Numbered from the stretch's first letter, positions 52,796-62,921 are shown. The stretch is DNA of 64,000 bases from Eutreptiella sp. 'Long Island Sound 2002' (GCA_964036045.1 OZ038385.1:30884806-30948805), one strand, 5' to 3'. The notes: a model not told the origin generated them from the letters alone. Numbers and translations are program-made.

Positions 52796-55700
52796 TCATG
52801 AGAGCGGTCCACCAAGGTGGGCAAGGATGTCAACGGTTTGGGTGAGATTCTGTTTCTGCAGGTAATCTCTCCAAACTTTGTTGTAGGACGGTAAGAAGGT
52901 TTCAACGGGTTCCTCGGTATCCCAATCTTTGGTATAACCCTCCCACCGCACCTTGAAGAGAAGTCTCTTGCGGTAAGTACGGTGACTTAATATTTTCTTG
53001 ACATTATAGGTGTCCTCCTCAAACTGGGAGGGCACCCTAGCAACCTCCTCCGTGTAATTTAGAGGCACGGGGGAGCGAGGGGAGTTGACCGTTTTCATTA
53101 AACAATCAACGTGGACGTCAACTAACCTCCGTTGGTCCACTTGAATAACATAGAGGTCGTGCGCCTTCTTGGCCACAACCTCATAGGGCCCATCCCAATA
53201 GGGACAAGTCTTATCGCCAAGATTTTTGAGTTGGCGACGGACCCATACGCGGTCCCCTTTTGAGAAATTGGGGGACATCCTCCTACTCTTATTGTACTTA
53301 CGAGCCATTGTCTCTTGCACTTGAATCATAGCCCTCCGTGCAAGAGCAATAAGCTCCTCACGCCGTTGGAAGTAGTGAGCGGCGTCTTGGGCCACCCCCT
53401 TAGGCTCAGCAAGAGGAGGCCCCTTAGTACGGTTGTGTTTACCAAACACAATCTCGTTAGGTGTATAACCTGAAGGACCTGTAGTCTCATGCCACGCTCG
53501 TACAACGGCGGGCAAAACCTCTACCCAATTAGTTTTCTTCTTCTTCAAGGTAATGGCTTTAGCAACGGCACGCCTTAGCTGCTTGCCAGTATTTTCGGCC
53601 TTGCCATTACCTTGGTGCCTACCCGCGAGACACATAGTCGAGCGGGCACCAATCTTAGAACAAAGGGTTTGGAAATATTGGCTCACAAATTGTGGCCCAC
53701 GGTCGGAGCATATTTCACGAGGGGCTCCGAACCTATCCACCCAGCGCTCCATTACCAAATGGGCCGCTCTTCTCCCCGTTAGCCCTTCATCCTTGTTTCC
53801 ATGACGGGGTTTAGGAATAGGGATCGCGATGAGGTAGCCGGAAAGCCGGCATACACATAGGAGCATTCGGTCATACACCTCTCCATCGTGGGAGGTGGAA
53901 GGGTAGTGAAACACATCAAGCGCTATGGAGTCCATGGGCTCCATAGGTATAGGCATAGGGGTCATGTACCCTTGCTTGCGCTTGGTGTCATGCGTGTGAA
54001 TGGCACATGAGGGACACGTTTGACATTGCAGTTCCACTGCTTTGTACAACCCCTCACCTTCCACGCCATGGTTAATTTCCTTCCAGTGTTTTTCCACACT
54101 GGAGGTAGTTAAGTGAAATGCATCATGGTATTCGGCTACCAAACGATGCACTAGCGGCGTAGGAACACACCACCGTCCATTACGGACGAGCTTGTTATCC
54201 ACCAACCTCACTCCATCTTGGAAGCTCCCATTCAAGGCATCTTGCCACATTTGTTTGTAGCGTTGACAATTTGGGTAGTGTTTAGCCCAATTTATCTCAA
54301 AAACATTGGGAGCATCCTCCCCATGTATAGGAGTTGCTTTCTTGTGGGACTTCCAAGATTTTTTTATCTTGACAATTCGCTCCAGTCTCCGAAGCTTTCT
54401 CTTTTGCTTCGTCCCCCCCCCCACTGGAGGCGAAGCCAGAGGGGGTGGATCACACGCGGGTGCCCCTTGAGCCCGAGGCGCCGCTTTAGACCTAGTAACA
54501 ACGGGCGCCACAACCGCCCTAAATACAAGGGGGCGGGCGAGAAGTTCCTCCTTCTCGGCCGCCATCATGTCCCGCACATCCCCGGCCGCTTGGGCCGTCC
54601 CATGTATGGACACATCACCCAACGCCGGGTTAGCAGGGTAAGCCCAACGGGACAAGAAATCACCCACGGGGTTCACTGGCCCCGGAGTGTAAACCACATG
54701 GAGGTCGAATTTAGAGAACAATTCATGCCAACGTGCTTGGCGTGGAGAGGGACCCCCCACGGTTTTGAGGTCCTCCGTAGCCCAATTTTCAAGGCTACGG
54801 TGGTCCGTACGGACCTCCACGCGCTTGTTCCCCACCCAACCATGCCATTTTAAAAGCGCCGCCACTATGGCGTAGCATTCTTTCTCCCGAGGGCTCCAAT
54901 TCAACTGGCTGCCTGACAATTTGCGGGAGAAAAAGGCAAGGGGGCGTAGGGCACCATCGGGACCTTCCTGCTGTAGGGCCGCCCCCACCGCCCAATTACT
55001 AGCGTCCGGGGTGAGGACAAAGTCCTTATCCCAATCGGCTAGTTGGAGGGGAACAATATCCGTAATAGCACGCTTGAGCTTCAAAAAGGCCTCGTTAGCC
55101 GAAGCATTCCATGTTAGGCCTATCTTTTTGCCATTCTTATGCTTAGGCAAATCCTTCAACATATTAATCAAAGGGGTAGCTATGGAGGCGTAATGTTGGA
55201 CATAGCCCGAATAATAGTTGGCGAGCCCCAAGAACCCCCGGAGCTCCCGAACATTATCCGGTTTGTCCCAACGCTCAAGCGCCAACATTTTCCCTGGCGC
55301 CGGCCGACGTGTGCCATTTTCCAACACGTGGCCACAAAACTCAACCGAACGAACAAAGAAATCGGTTTTGCTAACCGAAGCAACCAACTCCTCTTTTCGT
55401 AGCCTAGCCAACACGGCACGCACGTCGCGGTCGTGGTTAGCCAATAGCTCCTCCTCCGTCGCACCGGAGGAACCAATAATAATATCATCAATATATACGT
55501 CCGCACAATCCAAACCCTGCAAAACATGGTCCATGACCCGTTGAAAAATAGCGGGCCCATTCTTGATACCCATAGGCATAACACGCCATTGGTATCGTTT
55601 ACCCGCCAAATTCATGGCGGTCTTAGCCCGGGATTCAGGGTGAAGGGGAATTTGATGAAACCCTTTACTCAAGTCCACAATAGTGAAAATCTTGTGTTTG

Positions 55701-57772
55701 GATTGATTTTCCAACATGTTTTCAATGAGGGGGAGGGGGTGTGCGTCGGGCAAGGTAGCCTCATTAAGTTGGCGGTAGTCCACCACGAGGCGCCACTTTC
55801 CTTTCTCTTTCTTGGGCACAACGAAACCGTTGGACGCCCATTCGGAGGCAGGGCACGGCTCAATCCAGCCACGAGCCAAAAAGTCCTCCACTATTTCTTG
55901 CTCCGCCGCAGCACGCTCCCCCACCAACCGTATAGGCTTCACGGACTTGGGTTTGGCGTTCGGGTATAGGTCAAGTTTAGCAAACCCCAACCGCTCCGTA
56001 CCACGGACCTTAGGGTGTTCCTGGTCCGGACGGAGACGAACCTCCCCACTAAAAACATCCCGCTCATAGTCCGCGAGGATGCGTTTCCTCATGAGCTCCA
56101 CCTCCGGAGACACAATAGGCTCTTGGGTGGTGACAACGCCACCCACACGAGAAGCCGCCAACAATCGTGTGGCGCCTTTACGTTTTCGGTAACGCTTAAC
56201 GGTAGTGGCACTCCCACCCAATAACTCTCGTTCAATTTTCGCAATGCGTGAACGCACGCATTCTTGTGCCTCCAAATCTTCGGGGGTAGGATCAAGAGTA
56301 ACGGGTGCGAGGAGTTTTTTATGGGTCGCCTGATACGTGAGGGTGCGCACCGAAGCCAAATGGTTAGGCACCCTTTCATCCTCCGACTCTTCCTCCGAGG
56401 TCATGCCCGGCTCGCCATCCGTGTTGGGGTTAGAGACGGCCGGTGCCAAAACGGAGGCCACATGACATTTAGTGGCCGCCAAATTTTCCTCCGCAATACC
56501 ACCGTCCACGTATAGCGCCACCGTGGACCAACCCCGTTGAGGAAGGGGCGTGAGGTGGACATTCTGATAGAGACAGGCTTTAGTCTCTGGCCCAGGAAGG
56601 TGGTACCCTTGCAAAGTAATTTCCATAAGGGGTTTCCACCACTCCCTATGTGTCCACTTCGGCCCTACGACGATGGCTCGTAGTTTTTCTTGCCGAATTT
56701 TCCGAACACAATCGGAAAACCGATGATAGGGAGGGCACATCCAATACAATTTGGAGGGGTCCGCGGGAGTGGAAAAGAAATCTTCAAGCGGCGAAACCCA
56801 ACGGGTAGCCTGGGCCATACCCGGGACCCTATTGAAGGCGTCCACGTCAGGGTTTTTGCCAAATTGTTTTTTGACACGTGCGGCCCAATATGGCGTGAGG
56901 CCATAGTCAGACTGGGTCCACATGGACCCATCACGCCGCGTAGGTAGAACATCACGGGCAAGGGCTTCGGGAGCAAATTCAACGAGCTCCAAAGCACAAG
57001 CCCGGTCCTGTACGGGGGCCACGGAGGAAGCGGTCAAGGCATAGGATATGTGTTTCTCGGCCTCAACACGGTTAGGCGGTTCGCCACCAGGGGGCGTAAC
57101 CACAATGGCCGGGGCAGGGTGCGTAGGAGCGACCGCCCCAATGACTGGAACGGTTAGGCCCCACACGGACTGACGTGACACCTTACCATGAATGGGTTTC
57201 ACCAAAAATGGTTTGCCGGTTCGTGGAGCCTCACGGAAGTCCTCAATCCAAAAACGGGAGTGCACTGGATGGTGAGAGTACAAACAATTGAAACGGGCAA
57301 AATGGCTCACACAATGTTCGTAACCCCATGGGTGCCCCAAAACCATATCCCAAGGTAAATTCGGGACAAGGTACGGGGACACGCCATACTGGGCAACACG
57401 AGGAAGTGAAACACTACCATCCACAACCCCCGTAAATTGAATTTTGACGTCTATTTGCTCGTCCCCCCCTGGCAAAGGCGTCTCATTATCTGCTTGGAGT
57501 AGGCGCCTCCGTTGAGGGGATTCATATTTTTCGGAGAGTTGGTCTCCAAAAACATTGGGGTTGGCCAAAGCGACCGCTTGGCACCCAAAATCCACCAAAA
57601 CACGGAGGGCCTTGCGTTCTCCATTGGGCAAAACAACCTGAACAGAAAGTTCGGTTTGAATCTCACTAGTCACTATATGCCCCTTCATGACTCTCGATGG
57701 AACGAGAGCCACGGTAGTGTCACAGGGGTGCCCGAGGTTTTCTTCTTTCGAAGGGGGCGCCTCTGGGCACCC
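52796..57772 (-). CDS. pol: Gypsy-B Pol (protease, RT, RNase H, integrase, chromodomain)
   Basis: 1,658 codons open after the gag stop. The protease motif is VLVDFGCQAVALANP (about 57590), with Phe in place of the usual Thr/Ser of D-T/S-G. The extra region (about 56900-56500) has DVDAFNRVPG, WMCPPYHRF, VRKIRQEK and AIVVGPKWTHREWW, resembling the DIRS methyltransferase-like domain. RT: LVVDYRQLN and YIDDIIIGS (about 55490). RNase H: TPDASNWAVGAALQ (about 55005). Integrase: zinc domain ending CQTCPSC; Asp in ALDVFHYP (about 53905); CSDRGPQF (about 53710); Glu in NGKAENTG (about 53600). Chromodomain: YNVKKIL, FKVRWEGY, EEPVETF (about 53010-52860), with the second Trp of the cage less clear. An ATG 24 bases after the GTG at 57712 precedes the protease, but read-through of the gag UGA is the simpler route. 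Confidence 0.93.
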   Translation of the reverse strand, partial: GCPEAPPSKEENLGHPCDTTVALVPSRVMKGHIVTSEIQTELSVQVVLPNGERKALRVLVDFGCQAVALANPNVFGDQLSEKYESPQRRRLLQADNETPLPGGDEQIDVKIQFTGVVDGSVSLPRVAQYGVSPYLVPNLPWDMVLGHPWGYEHCVSHFARFNCLYSHHPVHSRFWIEDFREAPRTGKPFLVKPIHGKVSRQSVWGLTVPVIGAVAPTHPAPAIVVTPPGGEPPNRVEAEKHISYALTASSVAPVQDRACALELVEFAPEALARDVLPTRRDGSMWTQSDYGLTPYWAARVKKQFGKNPDVDAFNRVPGMAQATRWVSPLEDFFSTPADPSKLYWMCPPYHRFSDCVRKIRQEKLRAIVVGPKWTHREWWKPLMEITLQGYHLPGPETKACLYQNVHLTPLPQRGWSTVALYVDGGIAEENLAATKCHVASVLAPAVSNPNTDGEPGMTSEEESEDERVPNHLASVRTLTYQATHKKLLAPVTLDPTPEDLEAQECVRSRIAKIERELLGGSATTVKRYRKRKGATRLLAASRVGGVVTTQEPIVSPEVELMRKRILADYERDVFSGEVRLRPDQEHPKVRGTERLGFAKLDLYPNAKPKSVKPIRLVGERAAAEQEIVEDFLARGWIEPCPASEWASNGFVVPKKEKGKWRLVVDYRQLNEATLPDAHPLPLIENMLENQSKHKIFTIVDLSKGFHQIPLHPESRAKTAMNLAGKRYQWRVMPMGIKNGPAIFQRVMDHVLQGLDCADVYIDDIIIGSSGATEEELLANHDRDVRAVLARLRKEELVASVSKTDFFVRSVEFCGHVLENGTRRPAPGKMLALERWDKPDNVRELRGFLGLANYYSGYVQHYASIATPLINMLKDLPKHKNGKKIGLTWNASANEAFLKLKRAITDIVPLQLADWDKDFVLTPDASNWAVGAALQQEGPDGALRPLAFFSRKLSGSQLNWSPREKECYAIVAALLKWHGWVGNKRVEVRTDHRSLENWATEDLKTVGGPSPRQARWHELFSKFDLHVVYTPGPVNPVGDFLSRWAYPANPALGDVSIHGTAQAAGDVRDMMAAEKEELLARPLVFRAVVAPVVTRSKAAPRAQGAPACDPPPLASPPVGGGTKQKRKLRRLERIVKIKKSWKSHKKATPIHGEDAPNVFEINWAKHYPNCQRYKQMWQDALNGSFQDGVRLVDNKLVRNGRWCVPTPLVHRLVAEYHDAFHLTTSSVEKHWKEINHGVEGEGLYKAVELQCQTCPSCAIHTHDTKRKQGYMTPMPIPMEPMDSIALDVFHYPSTSHDGEVYDRMLLCVCRLSGYLIAIPIPKPRHGNKDEGLTGRRAAHLVMERWVDRFGAPREICSDRGPQFVSQYFQTLCSKIGARSTMCLAGRHQGNGKAENTGKQLRRAVAKAITLKKKKTNWVEVLPAVVRAWHETTGPSGYTPNEIVFGKHNRTKGPPLAEPKGVAQDAAHYFQRREELIALARRAMIQVQETMARKYNKSRRMSPNFSKGDRVWVRRQLKNLGDKTCPYWDGPYEVVAKKAHDLYVIQVDQRRLVDVHVDCLMKTVNSPRSPVPLNYTEEVARVPSQFEEDTYNVKKILSHRTYRKRLLFKVRWEGYTKDWDTEEPVETFLPSYNKVWRDYLQKQNLTQTVDILAHLGGPLS

Positions 57773-57775
57773 TCA
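57773..57775 (-). promoter_or_regulatory. Probable read-through stop (UGA GGG) between gag and pol
   Basis: Gag and pol are in the same frame with only this stop between them; the frame from 57772 to 57713 has no other stop. It mirrors the arrangement in Gypsy-A, but with UGA instead of UAG. Confidence 0.6.
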
Positions 57776-60700
57776 CCAACGTCCGCGCCCGTTCGGCGCT
57801 CCCTTGCCTCCTTTATCGCCCTTGCCGCCGCCACCCTTATAACCACCACCACCCTTATCACCACCGCCACCCTTATCGCCACCCTTAGGCTTACCACCTT
57901 TAGACTTACCCGCAATGTTCCAATGAGTGTCATTGCACGGAGAATTAGGCTTACACGTCCAAAGGGTGGTATTGGTGGCACCCCAATCAATCCAAGACAT
58001 GTCCATATCCGTTTGTTTACGTGTTTTCCAATGTTTGGAACACGGAACCCAAAAGGTAGGTGGCGGTTTAGCCCCGGGGTCGACGGGTTTCTTCGCCGGA
58101 GGTTTAGAGTGACCCACGGCGTTGACGGAGGTGTCAGCGGGTTCGGAGGTGTCAGGGTCCGCCGTAGCCTCCGCATTAACCGCATGCACCGCGGTTTTAT
58201 TGTGAGAAGGGCGATGAGTGTACGTCACCGTCGTCTTGTCTCCTTTATTGAGGCGTTCGAGAGCTTCCCTCTCCGACACGCTTTTATGGGCAAGGGCGTA
58301 GATTTCCGCAGGCTTCAAACGAGGCCTACGTTGCTCCACTTTCATAGTGTAGCCGCGTGTGTGAGGTGTGTTGTTGAGCTTCAAGATCCACTCCTGGAGA
58401 GCCGGGTCTTTGCAGTCAACTATCACCCCCGGCCCCGAATAGGAAACAATCTCAGGAATCGTAGTGCAAGCTTGAGCGCTATATTTCCTGAGTTCTTTTT
58501 CGAATGGGGCGCGACCCGGCGAAGGGTCAAGGCCACTAAAATCCACCACATAGCTGTCTGGGCTATTCTTAGCCTCTTGCTTGACGACCTTCTCCTTGAT
58601 CCACGGGAGCTTGCTTAGGAGCTGCTCCCGGATCACGTGGGGACGAGTCTCATTGCTCAGAGGCAACAAACGTTGCCAACGAGCATAGAAATCTTCAAGG
58701 TCGATGAGGGTTACTTGCCCTCTAACCACCCTGGGGGTGAGGGCTCGCCATCTTTCATCAGCCCTTGAGGGGTCATACTCGTGGAAACGTTGTTCCAAAA
58801 AGTCCCACAACTCTTTGAGGGTGGGGGCCGTGCGTGTGTGGTGGGTGGCCTCGGCAACCCGGGCGTTGATGATCGCCTTTAGCCATGGGGGCAAGGTACT
58901 CAAAATCATTTTTGCCTCGTTGGCCTTTCGGTACATGGGATCACACCCCCCCAACCATTGTTGAAGCTTCTCCACCCACTCGTCGTAGCACTCTAGCTGC
59001 CCATTAAATTGCGGTTTAGGCATATCACTATCCTCCACCGCTTTGGTGTAACTATTTTGCACCATAGGCATTTGGTACGGGTGGTAAGCAGGGGGAGCCA
59101 TGGTTGGGGGTGCACCTCCACTTGCACTTGGTGCAACTTTCACTGGAGAGACTGTACACGTATCCGTAGGATGAGAGGGCGTGTACGAAGGTTTCCCAGG
59201 GGAAGTGAAAACATTTTTCGTGAGGGGATTAATGTTCCCCAACGAAGAGGTGTTCTCCTCTTCATTGGCCCACGGGGCCGTAGGCTCCGTGGGGTGTTCT
59301 TCGCCCTTAGGCGTCGCCCTCCACTCGGGAACAGCACGTTCCTTCTGCTTTTCGGCGATTCCCCTCCACGATGTAGGTTCTTGGGGGTGGGGGTGTTCGT
59401 GGTGTTCTTCCCCCCCCCTCGGCCACCCCGAATCCGGACAAGCGTTCGGATGGTAGATGCAATCGTGGGATGGGTGGACGGAGAAAGGAAGGACACACCC
59501 ACCACCGGATGAACCGGATGGCGCGCCCATGGGCGCCGTAGGCGCCGCCGGTGTAGGATCAGGAACGGGCGGAGGCACCGATGGCGGGGGTAGGACCACC
59601 GTAACGGGTTCCGCAGGCGTGGAGTACCAGTGGTCCCACGCATCGATCCTAGATGCAACGGCGGCGTAACGTGTAGCGAGCGACTCCACTGCGCTAAAGC
59701 ACTTAGCCGTGTTGCCGTTGGACATCTTAAGATGATCTGCCACGCTAGCCTCCACCACCTTAGAATCCCGCTGGTATGCCTGAACCACCGCGTCAAACTT
59801 AGCCAATGTAGACAAGATTTGGGTCATCCGGTCCCCGTAGGACTGGCTGATGCCCACGGTAGAGGCTACTGCCTGAGAAAGTTCCTGATGGGATCGCTGC
59901 AACTCCAGATTCTGATTTCGCAGGTCCCTCACCTGTGCCATCAGAGATTGGATGCACGTTTCGTAGTGCACCACACACCGGGGACAGTCACAGGTGTGCT
60001 GTAGGTCGTCCTCCCCCCGTGTAGGAGTGGGGCCCCCAGAATGTCGAAAAGATGGACCCCCCCCTCCACGAGGAGGAGATGACCCACCACCGCCCCCCCC
60101 AGCAGCCCCCCCTGCCACGGAGGGACCAGAGGGCCCCCCCGCAGGGCGAGACGGGGGTGTGGGGCGCGCAGCAACAGGCGCTGGCGCCCCCCCACTAGAG
60201 GGATGTCCCCCCCCCGAACCCCCACCACTAGATGGCCGAACCAGGTGCGGGATTCCTTGCACGTGCTCGATGTAAGCCACCTGGCGGTGGCAGGGTGACG
60301 GCGGAGGGGGAACATGACCAACAGTATTCGGTCGCGGCGGTGGGGGTGGGGAATCGTCCACCACAATATACTGTGGTGACTCATGAACCACCATAGGTGA
60401 TCGAGTTCTCGGATGGGAAGCAAAAACAGGCTCCGATCCCGTTGCAACCGCTGGATCCCCCCCCCAATTGGGCAGTTGGGGGTCCTCCGTAGGAGATGTA
60501 TTTGTGGGGGGAGAGACCAAATTTATTGGGAGGGTTGCTGAACCTCCCTCCACCTGATTCCCTCCCCCCCAGCACAGATTGTTGACCTTCGGCATTGCCG
60601 GAGAATCATCCACTAGGGATGGACGATCTTTCGTGCCACTCATAGGCACCGGAGATGTAGTACCGGCCCGGTCCTCCGTAGGCTCCGGAGATTCCACGAC

Positions 60701-61498
60701 AAGACACGGGCGGTTTTTGACGCCGCTCATAGGCACCGGGGACTCTTCCACAACAATAAACTGAGGGGCCGGAGAGTCCTCCACCGTGATGTAGTGGGGG
60801 GCCGGGGATTCTTCCACCAGCATGGGGCGATCCCTGGTCCCTGACATAGGTTCAGGAGGTGCAGGCGACGAGGCAACGGAAATAGGGGAATGATGGAGTT
60901 CATGACGTTCCAACACTCCAATCTCCTCCTCCTCATCGTCGTTCCACCGCTCCACCGCCAGGGGGAACCACTGGTCACACTCATCCTCCTCGATTTGCGT
61001 GGGGGATTCCTCGATGATCGTAGGATTTAGCCTGGATCCGCTGGGGGGATTGGGATACGCTCCCAAGGCAGGAGATTCCTCCACCAGGGAGGGAAACCGC
61101 CGCGATCCACTCATTGGAGTGGGCGACGATTCCACCACAGTGGGGTTCTGCCTAGTCCCCGACAGGGCTTGCTGGATCAGGGCCACGGCCTCTCGAGCCG
61201 GACCCAGATGGCCATGGGGATCAGGCGTGAGCGCGAGGACTCGACGGTTTTCAGCGTCGAGTTGGTCAACAATGGGGCTGATGGGCCCTGCCGCAAACAG
61301 GTTTTTTCTGACCTGAGGCTCTGGCAACCCCCCTAGCGACGGAGGAGTGCCAGAGTCGACCACGATAGGCCCCATTGGCGAAGCCATCGTACCCCAGTCG
61401 GCAGCGCGTGAGGGCGCAGCGTTCGTACGCTCGATCACCCCAGTAGACTGGTCGATTACTGCCCGATTCTCGGCGCTAGTAACGGTTCCCGAGCCCAT
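57773..61498 (-). CDS. gag: Gypsy-B Gag, 1,241 aa
   Basis: True ATG at 61498. The N-terminal third carries a degenerate repeat of PMSGTRDRPxLVEESPAP type (about 61150-60580), with at least seven E-S-P or D-S-P cores. A Pro/Gly-rich linker, a helical region (about 59960-59650) and another Pro-rich part follow. The capsid-like domain is at about 59030-58470 (MPKPQFNGQLECYDEWVEKL, then LSTLPPWLKAIINARV). The C-terminus has Cys/His residues (PCSKHW, WTCKPNSPCNDTHW) without a canonical zinc knuckle, and a long Lys/Gly tail (GGDKGGGG repeats) likely to bind nucleic acid. The stop is TGA in the pol frame. Confidence 0.88.
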   Translation of the reverse strand: MGSGTVTSAENRAVIDQSTGVIERTNAAPSRAADWGTMASPMGPIVVDSGTPPSLGGLPEPQVRKNLFAAGPISPIVDQLDAENRRVLALTPDPHGHLGPAREAVALIQQALSGTRQNPTVVESSPTPMSGSRRFPSLVEESPALGAYPNPPSGSRLNPTIIEESPTQIEEDECDQWFPLAVERWNDDEEEEIGVLERHELHHSPISVASSPAPPEPMSGTRDRPMLVEESPAPHYITVEDSPAPQFIVVEESPVPMSGVKNRPCLVVESPEPTEDRAGTTSPVPMSGTKDRPSLVDDSPAMPKVNNLCWGGGNQVEGGSATLPINLVSPPTNTSPTEDPQLPNWGGDPAVATGSEPVFASHPRTRSPMVVHESPQYIVVDDSPPPPPRPNTVGHVPPPPSPCHRQVAYIEHVQGIPHLVRPSSGGGSGGGHPSSGGAPAPVAARPTPPSRPAGGPSGPSVAGGAAGGGGGGSSPPRGGGGPSFRHSGGPTPTRGEDDLQHTCDCPRCVVHYETCIQSLMAQVRDLRNQNLELQRSHQELSQAVASTVGISQSYGDRMTQILSTLAKFDAVVQAYQRDSKVVEASVADHLKMSNGNTAKCFSAVESLATRYAAVASRIDAWDHWYSTPAEPVTVVLPPPSVPPPVPDPTPAAPTAPMGAPSGSSGGGCVLPFSVHPSHDCIYHPNACPDSGWPRGGEEHHEHPHPQEPTSWRGIAEKQKERAVPEWRATPKGEEHPTEPTAPWANEEENTSSLGNINPLTKNVFTSPGKPSYTPSHPTDTCTVSPVKVAPSASGGAPPTMAPPAYHPYQMPMVQNSYTKAVEDSDMPKPQFNGQLECYDEWVEKLQQWLGGCDPMYRKANEAKMILSTLPPWLKAIINARVAEATHHTRTAPTLKELWDFLEQRFHEYDPSRADERWRALTPRVVRGQVTLIDLEDFYARWQRLLPLSNETRPHVIREQLLSKLPWIKEKVVKQEAKNSPDSYVVDFSGLDPSPGRAPFEKELRKYSAQACTTIPEIVSYSGPGVIVDCKDPALQEWILKLNNTPHTRGYTMKVEQRRPRLKPAEIYALAHKSVSEREALERLNKGDKTTVTYTHRPSHNKTAVHAVNAEATADPDTSEPADTSVNAVGHSKPPAKKPVDPGAKPPPTFWVPCSKHWKTRKQTDMDMSWIDWGATNTTLWTCKPNSPCNDTHWNIAGKSKGGKPKGGDKGGGGDKGGGGYKGGGGKGDKGGKGAPNGRGRW

Positions 61499-61838
61499 AA
61501 TAGGCGATTGTGGTCCTCTTATCGCTCCCTAAGGGTGGCCGTCTATTTCCCCCCCAACCATCCCAGGTACACCAGCTGGATTTCGAGGATGGGGGGGCCC
61601 GATGGGAACATTCGGGGATTTCGGAAACTTAGGATTTGTAGCCACTTGGGGCTTGGCCCGTTTTTGCGGCCCCTGCCCGGTCGATGGGGTCAGGGCCGAG
61701 GAGGTCCTGAGAGTGGGGACCTGGACACCCTCAGCTATCCCTCCCGGGGAAGAGATTTTAACTTGAATTTGGTCCACGAAATCTTGGACCGATCGCTTTC
61801 CGCGATGCCAAGCGCCCAACAGAGACGAAAAATTTTCG
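61499..61838 (-). other. Gypsy-B untranslated leader
   Basis: From the primer-binding site to the gag ATG. No small frame or clear hairpin apart from a short AAAATTTTTC near the primer site. Confidence 0.6.
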
Positions 61839-61850
61839 CCTCTGCTACCA
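61839..61850 (-). other. Gypsy-B primer-binding site (TGGTAGCAGAGG)
   Basis: On the minus strand it begins immediately after the 5' LTR. It is complementary to the 3' end of an initiator-Met tRNA ending CCTCTGCTACCA, a common primer for Ty3/gypsy elements. Confidence 0.85.
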
Positions 61851-62193
61851 TGAAACCAGACCGGGTGGTCAGGAGCAGAGGTCGCAGTGGCATGGGCAGC
61901 AACATTGCTTGGCACCGAAGACATCACGATAGTGTTGACTGAATAGTATCCTGCAAACAGATATGGTACACATAGCCAATGAAATACCTGATATGCACAT
62001 ATGAGAAATCCACCCTATCATCCACTAATTGAATAACTACCAAACATCCAAGAATGCCTTATCCATCCCACATCCTATGTTCCTAACAAGGAAATGGAAT
62101 ATGATATACCCTATCCCACATATATCCCATATATAGGGCCATATAATGCTCCCTTAGGGGTAAAATGCCAGGGTAGGGTTGTGACCTGCTTCA
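61851..62193 (-). repeat. Gypsy-B 5' LTR (343 bp)
   Basis: Matches 49310-49652 with one difference (near position 62040, C versus T). Confidence 0.93.
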
Positions 62194-62589
62194 CAGGTTG
62201 TGTGCGGGCCCATTCACTAAGCCATCATTGGTAGATACAGCCATTTCGCGTCTTTGGCACGGGCATTTGAGCGGCCCTCGGCAAGGCTAGAGACTGCAAA
62301 AAATGTCCTTTCGTATCCTAGTAGGCATATACTATCACAACATCCCCACTCACACCCCTCAGAATGGGTACCATGGGGTCGCCGAGGTCGCCAAAACCCC
62401 CAACATACCAAAAAAGGCCAAAACATGCATAAGCTGCATGAGCGCTCGTCCCACTCCGCCCCATACAAACACCATGAAGTCGGCACCCGAAAACACTTTT
62501 TCGGCTCAAAATCAAAAAAAACCAAAAGCTTCATGATTTTTGACCCCAAAAAAGAGGGGGGGGTCTTTTTTTGACCCCCCCACCCCCAC
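62194..62589. other. Resumed flank of Gypsy-B insertion, no gene
   Basis: Starts with the CAGG duplication and the rest of the array monomer (TTGTGTGCGGGCC), then unique non-coding sequence ending in poly(G)/poly(C) runs. Confidence 0.5.
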
Positions 62590-62850
62590 CCCCCCCACCT
62601 CCCTCAAAAGGTCCAAAAAGTGGGTTTCAAGTGGAGGGGTCTGGGGGGGTCCGGACCAAAAAGTCATTGAAGGATGCATTTATTGGACAAAATAATGATT
62701 TTACAAAAGGTTAAACCAACAATTCAACCCCTTGGGGTAGGGTACTCGAATAGACCCAAAAAGGCCCAAAATGGGGGGGTATGTGGCGTTTTCCTCTTTA
62801 TACATTTGCCTGGCTTTGATCTAACAACCTCTGCGAAGTGATTTCAAAAA
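62590..62850. repeat. Dispersed repeat family R1, copy 2
   Basis: Best match to 27183-27440, with the same landmarks in the same order. Confidence 0.8.
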
Positions 62851-62921
62851 ACTTTCACGTGCCACGAAACAACCTATCCAGCGTGAAAACAGCTAAGTCC
62901 TCACTAGCAAGGGGCCATGTG

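Larger units (their letters stand above)
49310..62193 (-). mobile_element. Gypsy-B: 12.9 kb Ty3/gypsy chromovirus
   Basis: LTRs of 343 bp (5' LTR 61851-62193, 3' LTR 49310-49652 on the minus strand), CAGG duplication, and TG...CA ends. An initiator-tRNA-type primer site, gag, pol and a polypurine tract are present. The LTRs differ at one position by eye and both frames are intact, so insertion was very recent. It sits in a monomer of the 190-bp array. Confidence 0.95.
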
